Part shown: positions 24,890-32,999 of the stretch, in pieces
How the letters are laid out: each line of letters begins with the position of its first letter
Numbering within the stretch: position 1 is the stretch's first letter
Origin: Bradyrhizobium huanghuaihaiense
Lineage (GTDB): Bacteria > Pseudomonadota > Alphaproteobacteria > Rhizobiales > Xanthobacteraceae
Assembly: GCF_007830635.1 (NCBI RefSeq)
Contig: NZ_VLLA01000009.1
Coordinates: 124,001 to 188,000 of the forward strand
DNA: 64,000 nt
Direction: 5' to 3'
Notes under the pieces: model-generated
Told to the model about the DNA's origin: nothing
The model's input: the letters and a program-made list of their open reading frames with translations, nothing else
Database searches by the model: none
Position numbers and translations under genes: made by a program

Positions 24890-25932
24890 GCCCGCGTCAG
24901 GCCGAGCGTGAGACCGCCATTCCGCATCCGCGCGAGACGAGCCTTCTGTTCGGCCATCGCGAGGCCGAGACGGCGCTGCTGACGGCCTATCGCAGCGGGC
25001 GGATTCCGCACGCCTGGCTGATCGGGGGAGCGCAAGGCATCGGCAAGGCGACGCTGGCCTATCGCATGGCGCGCTTCGTGCTCGCGCACGGTCAGCCGCT
25101 TTCGCCGGCCGTGCAGACCGCCGAAAGCCTCGCGATCGATCCCGATGACGCCGTGGCGCGGCAGGTCGCGGCCGGCTCGCATGGCGGGCTGCTGACGCTG
25201 GAGCGCACCGCCAATGATCGCGGCGTGATGCGCACGGTGATCACCGTCGACGAGACGCGCGAGACGATCGGCTTCTTCGGCTCGACCGCTGCGGCGGAAG
25301 GCTGGCGCGTCTGCATCGTCGACACCGTCGACGAGCTCAATCCGAATGCGGCCAACGCGCTTCTGAAGATCCTTGAGGAACCGCCGCAGCAATCTCTGTT
25401 CCTGTTGGTGAGCCACGCGCCCGCGCGCGTGCTCGCCACGATCCAGTCGCGCTGCCGGAAGCTGCGCCTGCGGCCGCTCGGAACGGACGAGGTGATCGGC
25501 GCCGCGGCCGCTGCCGCCGACCTTGCTCCGACCGATCTGGCGCTGCGCGAGGCCGCGGAGGCCTCCGAGGGCAGCGTCGCACGCGCCCTGACGTTGCTTG
25601 GTGGAGACGCCCTGAAACTGCAGCAGCGCACGGCAGCGCTGCTGGCGCGACTGCCGCAGGTCGATCCGCGCGAACTGCATACGCTCGGCGATTCGCTCGG
25701 CACCAGCGACCGCGTTGCGCTCGCGGCCTTCATCGACGGCATCGACCGCTGGATCGCGGAACGTCTGCATGCGGACGAGGCCAACGCCAACCAGAACCTG
25801 CCGCGCCTTGCGCGCCTAGCTGAGGTATGGGAAAAGATCGTCCGCGCCGCGCGCGACACCGAAACCTACAATCTGGAGCGAAAGCCCTTGGTTTTCTCGG
25901 TGTTCGGCTGGCTGGCGGACGCAACGCGCTAG
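24886..25932 (+). CDS. holB: DNA polymerase III subunit delta prime
   Basis: 348 residues with the clamp-loader AAA+ fold: HAWLIGGAQGIGKATLA (P-loop region), VDTVDELNPNAANALLKILEEPP (sensor/Walker B region) and SRCRKLRLRPL. It forms part of the clamp loader with HolA and DnaX. The tmk-holB pair is a common arrangement. Stop TAG lies next to a palindromic repeat. Confidence 0.95.
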   Translation: MSPRQAERETAIPHPRETSLLFGHREAETALLTAYRSGRIPHAWLIGGAQGIGKATLAYRMARFVLAHGQPLSPAVQTAESLAIDPDDAVARQVAAGSHGGLLTLERTANDRGVMRTVITVDETRETIGFFGSTAAAEGWRVCIVDTVDELNPNAANALLKILEEPPQQSLFLLVSHAPARVLATIQSRCRKLRLRPLGTDEVIGAAAAAADLAPTDLALREAAEASEGSVARALTLLGGDALKLQQRTAALLARLPQVDPRELHTLGDSLGTSDRVALAAFIDGIDRWIAERLHADEANANQNLPRLARLAEVWEKIVRAARDTETYNLERKPLVFSVFGWLADATR

Positions 25933-25980
25933 AGCATGATCCGGAAAAGTGTGGAGCGGTTTTCCGAGAGGATCGTGCTC
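25933..25980. repeat. Palindromic intergenic repeat (GCATGATCC family), copy 2
   Basis: Starts AGCATGATCCGGAAAAG and ends TTTTCCGAGAGGATCGTGCT, inverted ends around a GTGTGGAGCGG centre. It matches the copy at 21754-21828 at its ends and in the GCGGTTTTCCG core. It begins directly after the holB stop codon. Confidence 0.75.
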
Positions 25981-26043
25981 AAAACAATGACCTAACGCAG
26001 GTTCGTTTCCAAATTTTGATACAGCCGGGTAAAGGAATTCGTC

Positions 26044-28047
26044 GTGGCAACGCGAGCTAAGAAAACCGTCAAAGCCAAGAGCAGCAAGAAGAAGGCTGCC
26101 AAGAAGGCCGAAAAGAAAGCCGCGAAAAAGGCCGTGAAGGCGCGTGCGTCCAAGACCGCGAAGAAGGCCAAGAAGGCCGCTGCAAAGAAGGGCGTGAAGA
26201 AGAGCGCCGCGAAGACGGCAAAGAAGGCCGGGAAGAAGGCTTCTAAGAAGCAGGTCATCGCCAGGAAGGCCTCGAAGAAGACCGCTGCCAAGAAGCCGGC
26301 CAAGGCTCCGGCCAAGACTCCGGCGAAGAAGGTTGCGAAAAAGGCGGCTGCGCCTGCCGCGATATCCGCGCCGGCTCCGGTTGCCGCGCCGACGGCGGCC
26401 GTGAAGCCCAAGGTTTCGAAGCCCAAGGTGTCGAAGCCGAAGGCGCCGCCTGCGCCGAAGCCCGTCGCAGCTCCGCAAGCCGCCGCGCCGGTCGCCACTC
26501 CGGCGCGCGACAACGTCTTCTACATCACGACCGCGATCGCCTATCCCAACGGCAGCCCGCATATCGGCCACGCCTATGAAGCGATCGCCACCGACGTGCT
26601 GGCGCGCTTTGCGCGGCTCGACGGCAAGGACGTGTTCTTCCTGACCGGCACCGACGAGCACGGCTTGAAGATGGTCCAGACTGCGCAGAACGAGGGCCTG
26701 ACGCCCGCAGCGCTCGCGACCCGCAATGCCGGCCGTTTCAAGGAGATGGACGAGCGGTTGAACGTGTCGTTCGACCGCTTCATCCGCACCACCGAGGAAC
26801 AGCACCATCGCTCGACCCAGGAGATCTGGCGGCGCATGGAGGCGAACGGCGACATCTATGCCGACACCTATTCCGGCTGGTACTCGGTGCGCGACGAAGC
26901 CTATTACGCCGAGGACGAGACGCGCCTGAACGACGACGGCGTGCGCCTCGGTCCGCAGGGCACGCCTGTCGAGTGGGTGGAGGAGAAGAGCTATTTCTTC
27001 CGCCTGTCGGCCTATCAGGACAAGCTCCTGAAGCTGTACACGGACAATCCCGACTTCATCGGCCCGGACTCGCGCCGCAACGAGGTGGTGAGCTTCGTCA
27101 GGAGCGGCCTGCGCGATCTCTCGATCTCGCGCACCACGTTCGACTGGGGCGTCAAGGTGCCCGGCGACGAGGAGCACGTGATGTATGTCTGGGTCGACGC
27201 GCTCACCAACTACATCACCGGCATCGGCTTTCCCGACGAGAGCGACGGGAACTGGCGCTACTGGCCGGCCGATGTGCACATCATCGGCAAGGACATCATC
27301 CGCTTCCACGCGGTGTACTGGCCGGCATTCCTGATCTCGGCCGGCATTCCCGTGCCGAAGCGGGTCTATGCCCACGGCTTTCTGTTCAACCGGGGCGAGA
27401 AGATGTCGAAGTCGGTCGGCAACGTCGTCGATCCCTTCAACCTCGCCGAGCAGTATGGCGTCGACCAGATGCGCTATTTCTTCCTGCGCGAGGTGCCGTT
27501 CGGGCAGGACGGCAACTACAACCACGAGGCCATCGTTGCGCGCATCAATGCCGACCTCGCCAACGATCTCGGCAATCTCGCGCAGCGTTCGCTGTCGATG
27601 ATCGCCAAACAGCTCGGCGGCGTGCTGCCGGAGCCGGGCGAGTTCAGCGACAATGACAAGGCGATCCTGGCGATGGCCGACGGCATGATCGCTGCATCGC
27701 GTGAAGCCATGGCGACGCAGCAGATCCATCACTGGCTCAACGCGGTGTGGGCCGTGGTCGCGGAGGCCAACCGCTATTTCGCGGGCGAGGCGCCGTGGGC
27801 GCTCGCCAAGACCGATCCCGCCCGACAGAAGACGGTGCTTTACGTCACCGCCGAAGTGGTGCGTCAGATCGCGATCCTGGCCCAGCCGGCAATGCCGACT
27901 GCTTCGGGTTTGCTGCTCGACAGCCTCGGCATTCCCGCGGACGAGCGCAATTTTGCGACACTCGGCGGCGCCAAGCGCATCGCGCCCGGTTCGACGCTGC
28001 CGGCGCCGACGCCGGCGTTCCCGCGCTATATCGAGCCGGCGGCCTGA
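26044..28047 (+). CDS. metG: Methionyl-tRNA synthetase with a long Lys/Ala-rich N-terminal extension
   Basis: 667 residues. Residues 1-154 are low-complexity KKAAKKA-type sequence grading into Pro/Ala-rich linker; the synthetase begins at RDNVFYITTAIAYPNGSPH, with HIGH as HIGH in SPHIGHAYEA, and the KMSKS loop as GEKMSKSVGN. There is no C-terminal tRNA-binding domain. It charges tRNA-Met. GTG 26044 has AAAGGA eight bases upstream and no start codon with a ribosome site lies at the catalytic boundary, so the extension is probably translated. The tail resembles histone H1 and may bind RNA or DNA. Confidence 0.92.
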   Translation: MATRAKKTVKAKSSKKKAAKKAEKKAAKKAVKARASKTAKKAKKAAAKKGVKKSAAKTAKKAGKKASKKQVIARKASKKTAAKKPAKAPAKTPAKKVAKKAAAPAAISAPAPVAAPTAAVKPKVSKPKVSKPKAPPAPKPVAAPQAAAPVATPARDNVFYITTAIAYPNGSPHIGHAYEAIATDVLARFARLDGKDVFFLTGTDEHGLKMVQTAQNEGLTPAALATRNAGRFKEMDERLNVSFDRFIRTTEEQHHRSTQEIWRRMEANGDIYADTYSGWYSVRDEAYYAEDETRLNDDGVRLGPQGTPVEWVEEKSYFFRLSAYQDKLLKLYTDNPDFIGPDSRRNEVVSFVRSGLRDLSISRTTFDWGVKVPGDEEHVMYVWVDALTNYITGIGFPDESDGNWRYWPADVHIIGKDIIRFHAVYWPAFLISAGIPVPKRVYAHGFLFNRGEKMSKSVGNVVDPFNLAEQYGVDQMRYFFLREVPFGQDGNYNHEAIVARINADLANDLGNLAQRSLSMIAKQLGGVLPEPGEFSDNDKAILAMADGMIAASREAMATQQIHHWLNAVWAVVAEANRYFAGEAPWALAKTDPARQKTVLYVTAEVVRQIAILAQPAMPTASGLLLDSLGIPADERNFATLGGAKRIAPGSTLPAPTPAFPRYIEPAA

Positions 28048-28059
28048 GGCGTTCCGACG

Positions 28060-28836
28060 ATGCTGGTCGACAGTCACTGCCATCTGGATTTTCCGGACTT
28101 CGCGGAAGATCTCGACGGGATCGTGTCGCGCGCGCGTGCGGCCGGCATCACCCGCATGGTCACGATCTCGACGCGGGTGAAGAAGCTCAACCAGCTTCTG
28201 CCGATCGCCGAGCGCTACGAGGACGTCTATTGCTCGGTCGGCACCCATCCGCACAACGCGGATGAGGAAGACGGCATTTCGCCGGACGAGCTGATCGCGC
28301 TGACGCAGCACCCCAAGGTCGTCGCGCTCGGCGAGGCTGGGCTCGACTATTTCTACGACAACGGCTCGCCGGAAGCGCAGGCGAGGGGCTTTCGCGCCCA
28401 TATCGCCGCGGCTCGCGCGACCGGCCTGCCGCTGGTCATCCATACCCGCGAGGCCGACGCGGATTGCGCCCGCATCCTGGAAGAGGAGGCCGCACGCGGA
28501 TCGTTTCGCGCCGTGCTGCATTGCTACACCGGCGGGCGCGAGCTGGCGCTGAAGGCGGTGTCGCTCGGACTTTATATCGGCTTCACGGGCATCCTGACGT
28601 TCAAGAAGTCGGAGGCCCTGCGCGCGCTTGCGGCGGAGCTGCCCGCTGACCGTATTCTGGTTGAAACGGACTCGCCCTATCTTGCGCCGGGCAAGTTTCG
28701 AGGCAAGCGCAACGAGCCGGCCTACGTGGTCGAGGTCGCCAAAGTGCTCGCCGAGACGCGCGGCGTGTCATTCGATGAGATCTCACGCCAAACAAGCGAA
28801 AACTTCTTCCGCCTGTTCTCCAAGGTGAAAGCTTGA
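28060..28836 (+). CDS. tatD: TatD family metal-dependent hydrolase
   Basis: 258 residues: VDSHCHLDFPD (metal-binding HxH), GEAGLDYFYD, LPLVIHTREAD, LHCYTGG and ETDSPYLAP, all in the TatD order. Family members are 3'-5' DNA exonucleases or related hydrolases with a TIM-barrel and two metal ions. Starts 12 bases after the metG stop; the metG-tatD-MBL order is common in alphaproteobacteria and indicates one transcript. Confidence 0.93.
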   Translation: MLVDSHCHLDFPDFAEDLDGIVSRARAAGITRMVTISTRVKKLNQLLPIAERYEDVYCSVGTHPHNADEEDGISPDELIALTQHPKVVALGEAGLDYFYDNGSPEAQARGFRAHIAAARATGLPLVIHTREADADCARILEEEAARGSFRAVLHCYTGGRELALKAVSLGLYIGFTGILTFKKSEALRALAAELPADRILVETDSPYLAPGKFRGKRNEPAYVVEVAKVLAETRGVSFDEISRQTSENFFRLFSKVKA

Positions 28837-28849
28837 GACTGGAAGCCGC

Positions 28850-29647
28850 ATGACGTTGACGCTGACGATCCTGGGCTGCGGCTCCTCCGCCGGCGTGCCG
28901 CGCCCGGCCCTCGGTTGGGGCGCCTGCGACCCCAGCAATCCGAAGAACCGCCGCCGCCGCTGTTCGCTGCTGGTCGAACGGAAGTCCGAGCACGGCACCA
29001 CGCGGATCGTGATCGACACCTCGCCGGACCTGCGCGAGCAACTACTCTCGACCAATGTCGATCACATCGACGCGGTATTCCTGACCCATGAGCACGCCGA
29101 CCAGACGCACGGCATGGACGATCTTCGTTCGGTCGTCATGCACATGCGCCGCCGTATCCCGACCTATTTCAACCTGTCGACCGCCAAGGACATCATGGCG
29201 CGGTTCTCGTATTGCTTCATTTCACCTGAGGGCAGCGACTATCCGCCGATCCTGACGCGGCATTCGATCGAGGCGGGCGAAAGCCAGACCATTCTGGGGA
29301 AGGGCGGCGCGGTGACGATGACGGCCTTCCTGGTGCAGCACGGCGCCATTCCCGCGCTCGGCTATCGCATCGGGGATGCCGCCTACACGCCCGACCTCAA
29401 CGACATCCCGCGCGAGAGCTGGGGCGCGCTGGAGAATCTCGACCTCTGGATCGTCGACGGCCTGCGCTACACCAGTCATGTCAGCCATTTCAGCATCAAC
29501 GATGCGCTGTCCTGGATCGAACGCTTCAAGCCGAAGCGCGCGGTCATCACCAACATGACGGCCGACGTCGATTATGAGGTGATCAGGCAATCGCTGCCTG
29601 CTGGCGTGGTGCCGGCCTATGACGGCTTGCAGCTGGAGACGCATTAG
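28850..29647 (+). CDS. MBL-fold metallohydrolase (PhnP-like)
   Basis: 265 residues with GCGSSAGVPRP at the start, DTSPDLREQLL, the zinc motif THEHADQTHGMDD (HxHxDH), and a late HVSHFSI. The pattern follows the RNase Z / PhnP cyclic-phosphodiesterase group rather than beta-lactamases. The true substrate is unknown; a housekeeping role is likely since it trails tatD by 13 bases. It ends at a palindromic repeat. Confidence 0.88.
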   Translation: MTLTLTILGCGSSAGVPRPALGWGACDPSNPKNRRRRCSLLVERKSEHGTTRIVIDTSPDLREQLLSTNVDHIDAVFLTHEHADQTHGMDDLRSVVMHMRRRIPTYFNLSTAKDIMARFSYCFISPEGSDYPPILTRHSIEAGESQTILGKGGAVTMTAFLVQHGAIPALGYRIGDAAYTPDLNDIPRESWGALENLDLWIVDGLRYTSHVSHFSINDALSWIERFKPKRAVITNMTADVDYEVIRQSLPAGVVPAYDGLQLETH

Positions 29648-29700
29648 AGCGTTTTCGAGCCAAGCGGCTATCGGTTCGCATCAAGAAAACGCGTCAAACC
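29648..29700. repeat. Palindromic intergenic repeat (GCGTTTTC family)
   Basis: AGCGTTTTCGAGCC at one end and AGAAAACGCGTC at the other are inverted copies around CGGTTCGCATCA. It differs from the GCATGATCC family. It separates the convergent MBL hydrolase and autotransporter genes. Confidence 0.65.
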
Positions 29701-29713
29701 GAAAAGCGCGCGC

Positions 29714-31099
29714 CTACCAGGCGTAGCGCAGCGCGACCTTGCCCGTGTAGGCACGTACCAGGCTCGACACTTCGCTGTCGAAGTTCGCCGATGCGGACCA
29801 GCCGTTCACGGCGCGCAGCTCGAGCGCAATGCCGCTGAGCGCTGCGTTCGGCGCCAGGGCTGCACCGCTCGCGGTCAGGCTCTGACCGGGCAGGGACAGG
29901 AGCGCCGCCGGGATCGATTGACCTGCGCTGAAGTCATGCGCCCAGGCAAGCCGCCCGCGCAGGCTCACCACGCTTCCCGGCAACACAAGCTGCGTGCTCA
30001 TGCGCAGGCCGAGCTCGGTGCGGCTGTCGGTGAAGCTGTCGCTGCCGGGCCCGGTCGAAAATGCGTTGGCCCCCTCGGGCGGCTGCGCCCCGCTCGAGGA
30101 GGGCAGGCGGAAGGTGGTCACCTGCGCCGCCGCATAGGGTGTGATGCCGAACCAGGCTGTGGCAAGACGATAGCCGCCTTCGACGCGTCCGGAATAGGCG
30201 TTGGCGTTGATCGCCGCGGCGAGCTGTCCGGAGCCGGCCGGCGTCACCGGATGATCGTTGCTGATGGCTTGCCAGCCATAGGCGAGACCGGTGGCGACAT
30301 AGGCCGATCCGACGCTGTGCCGGACGAAGGCGCCGGCCTGGAACAGATCGGAGCGGCCATTCGAAAAATTGTTGGTGAAGCCGGTGCCGCCTCCAGCCAG
30401 CGCAAAGCCCATCCGGGTTTGCGGCGACAGCGAATAATCGGCGCCGGCCACGGTGCCAAAACTGCGGCTGGTCGAACCGGTGCCGCCGGTCGATACCTGC
30501 GAGCCGCCGAAACCCGCAGCCCAGACGTTCCAGTGCGGGGCCGCGAGCGCTGGCCTGCCGTAGATCGCCCCATAGGCCTCGCGCCCGATGCCGCCATGCG
30601 TCCGGTCGTTTCCGATATCGGCGTAGGCCGCCAGCTCTGCGTCCAGTTCGGCCGGACCGATGCCGCGGCCGTCGATGGCGGGATCGAGCAGGGCGAGCGT
30701 GAACTGCCTCATCGCCAGGAAGGTGGCCTGCGCCGTCTCGCCGCGCGGAGCACCATCGGAGCCGCCGCCAAAGGCTTGTCGCATGCCGAACCGTGCCGCG
30801 CCGGCAAATCCCGGCGGCTCGCCGTTCCAGCCGTAGTTCGGTGGCATGCCGACGCCATTGCCGTTGCCGAACGGCGCTCCGCCAAAACCTTGGGCTTGCG
30901 GGCCGCCGAACATGGGGCCATTCATGCCGCCGAAATTATTGAAACCGTTGCCGGGCGCGTTCGGACCAGGGGGACCGAAATTCTCGGCGCCCCCGAACGC
31001 GCCGAACTCGCGCATCACCTGCGCATCCGCCACGCGCGGCAGCAGCAATCCGGCCGTCAATAGCAGCAGCGCCAGACGCGCACGCACGTCTGCGCTCAA
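29714..31099 (-). CDS. Autotransporter-domain outer membrane protein with a Gly/Phe/Asn-rich passenger
   Basis: 461 residues. A signal peptide (LALLLLTAGLLLPRVADA) precedes a ~70-residue low-complexity passenger rich in Gly, Phe, Asn and Pro (FGGAENFGPPG, MFGGPQAQGFGG). The remainder is an autotransporter beta-barrel of ~270 residues with strands alternating small and aromatic residues, ending in Trp (KVALRYAW). So the protein is mostly barrel, with only a short exposed segment. The antisense frame at this locus is open for 381 codons but is a shadow. Confidence 0.8.
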   Translation of the reverse strand: MSADVRARLALLLLTAGLLLPRVADAQVMREFGAFGGAENFGPPGPNAPGNGFNNFGGMNGPMFGGPQAQGFGGAPFGNGNGVGMPPNYGWNGEPPGFAGAARFGMRQAFGGGSDGAPRGETAQATFLAMRQFTLALLDPAIDGRGIGPAELDAELAAYADIGNDRTHGGIGREAYGAIYGRPALAAPHWNVWAAGFGGSQVSTGGTGSTSRSFGTVAGADYSLSPQTRMGFALAGGGTGFTNNFSNGRSDLFQAGAFVRHSVGSAYVATGLAYGWQAISNDHPVTPAGSGQLAAAINANAYSGRVEGGYRLATAWFGITPYAAAQVTTFRLPSSSGAQPPEGANAFSTGPGSDSFTDSRTELGLRMSTQLVLPGSVVSLRGRLAWAHDFSAGQSIPAALLSLPGQSLTASGAALAPNAALSGIALELRAVNGWSASANFDSEVSSLVRAYTGKVALRYAW

Positions 31100-31328
31100 G
31101 ACACAAACCGCATGAAGCGCCCCAACCGCGCCGGACGCCGGCCGCGCAGCCCGCGCGACGAATCAGGTGGAATCGGCGAATCCGACGGAGCTGAATCGTA
31201 AATGCGTCTCTAACGTTTTCCAATCTTTTCCTGGTGTGTCCTGATGTCGTCGATCCCGCACAAACGGTTTCTCGACGATGCGGCAATCGCCGTCGAGACG
31301 CGGTCAATGTTTCCCAATGTGTCCAGGC

Positions 31329-32978
31329 TCAGGCCGAGATCGCCTTCACTGATCCCACTTCGTTGCGCAGCAGGAATTTCTGGATCTTGCCCGTGGACGT
31401 CTTCGGGATCGGTCCGAACACGACCGCCTTCGGCGTCTTGAAGCCGCTCATCTGCGAACGGCAGAAGGCGATGATCTCGGCCTCGGTCGCGCTGGCGCCG
31501 TCCTTCAGCTCGACGAAGGCGCAAGGCACCTCGCCCCATTTCGGATCGGGCTTGGCGACGACCGCGGCGAACAGCACGGCCGGATGCTTGTAGAGGATGT
31601 CCTCGACCTCGACTGACGAAATGTTCTCGCCGCCGGAGATGATGATATCCTTCGAGCGGTCCTTGATGATGACATAGCCGTGCTCGTCGAGCACGCCGAG
31701 ATCGCCGGTGTGAAACCAGCCGCCGGCGAAGGCTTCGGTCGTCGCCTTCTCGTTCTTGAGGTAACCCTTCATCACGATGTTGCCGCGGAACATGACCTCG
31801 CCGATGGTCTCGCCGTCGCGCGGCACTTCCTGCATGGTCTGCGGATTGATGACGGTGACGCCTTCCTCGAGCGCGTAGGGCACGCCCTGCCGCCGCTTCA
31901 TGCGCGCGCGCTCGGGCGCGGGAAGCTCATCCCAGCCGGGTTGCTCGGCACAGACGGAGGCGGGGCCGTAGACCTCGGTCAGACCATAGACATGCGTCAG
32001 CTTGATGCCGATGCTCTCTGCGCCTTCCAGCACGGCGACCGGCGGTGCGGCGCCGGCGATCAGGCCGACGACGCGGCGCGCGGCACTGCCTTTCGGCGCG
32101 TCGGGCGCATTGATCAGCGTGTTGTAGACGATCGGCGCGCCGCACATGTGGGTGACGCTGTGCGTCTTGATGAGCTCGAAGATTTTCGTCGGCTCGACCT
32201 TGCGCAGGCAGACATTGATGCCGGCCGCGGCCGCGATGGTCCAGGGGAAGCACCAGCCGTTGCAGTGGAACATCGGCAGCGTCCAGAGATACACCGGATG
32301 CTGGCCGAGATTGCCGGCGAGGATGTTGCTGACGGCATTGAGATAGGCGCCGCGGTGATGGGTGACGACGCCCTTTGGATTGCCCGTGGTGCCCGAGGTG
32401 TAGCTCAGCGCGATGGCGTCCCATTCGTCCTGCGGCAGAACAGCGTTGAAGCGGGGATCGCCTTGCGCGACAGCGGCCTCATATTCAATCTCGCCGATCC
32501 GCTTGCCGCCCTTGAAGGCGGCATCATCGACATCGATCACGAATGGCTTTGGCCCGCTCATCTGCGCCAGCGCATCGGTGATGACGCCCGAAAATTCGGG
32601 ATCGACCAGGATGATCTTCGCGCCGCCATGATCGAGCTGGAACGCGATGGAGGGCGCATCGAGGCGGATATTGAGCGCGTTGAGCACGGCGCCGGTCATC
32701 GGCACGGCGAAGTGCGCCTCGTTCATCGCAGGAATGTTCGGCAGCATCGCCGCCACGGTGTCGCCGACGCCGATGCCCTTGCCGGCGAGATACGAGGCAA
32801 AGCGCCGGCAGCGTTCATAGGTCTGCGCCCAGGTGAAGCTGCGGCCTTCATAGACGGTGCTGACGTGATCGGGATAGACCGCCGCGCTGCGCGCAAGGAA
32901 GCTCAGCGGGGTCAGCGGCACATAGTTGGCGGGGGTCTTGTCGAGGCCGATATTGTACGGGTTCTGTCGCTCACTCAT
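31329..32978 (-). CDS. Acyl-CoA synthetase (AMP-forming)
   Basis: 549 residues with the ANL superfamily signatures: SYTSGTTGNPKGV (P-loop like), YGLTEVYGP, WFHTGDLGVLDEHGY, and the A10 lysine in TSTGKIQKF. It activates a carboxylic acid with ATP and attaches CoA. I start at ATG 32978 because AAGGAGG lies seven bases upstream; an in-frame GTG two codons earlier is too close to it. It lies 21 bases downstream of the TRAP permease gene on the same strand, so its substrate is probably the acid imported by that transporter. Confidence 0.9.
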   Translation of the reverse strand: MSERQNPYNIGLDKTPANYVPLTPLSFLARSAAVYPDHVSTVYEGRSFTWAQTYERCRRFASYLAGKGIGVGDTVAAMLPNIPAMNEAHFAVPMTGAVLNALNIRLDAPSIAFQLDHGGAKIILVDPEFSGVITDALAQMSGPKPFVIDVDDAAFKGGKRIGEIEYEAAVAQGDPRFNAVLPQDEWDAIALSYTSGTTGNPKGVVTHHRGAYLNAVSNILAGNLGQHPVYLWTLPMFHCNGWCFPWTIAAAAGINVCLRKVEPTKIFELIKTHSVTHMCGAPIVYNTLINAPDAPKGSAARRVVGLIAGAAPPVAVLEGAESIGIKLTHVYGLTEVYGPASVCAEQPGWDELPAPERARMKRRQGVPYALEEGVTVINPQTMQEVPRDGETIGEVMFRGNIVMKGYLKNEKATTEAFAGGWFHTGDLGVLDEHGYVIIKDRSKDIIISGGENISSVEVEDILYKHPAVLFAAVVAKPDPKWGEVPCAFVELKDGASATEAEIIAFCRSQMSGFKTPKAVVFGPIPKTSTGKIQKFLLRNEVGSVKAISA

Positions 32979-32999
32979 CGACACCCTCCTTAAACCGCG

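Noticed and set aside
25816..28521. 901-codon open frame antisense to metG and tatD
   Set aside because: Shadow frame; the forward strand encodes two intact conserved enzymes.
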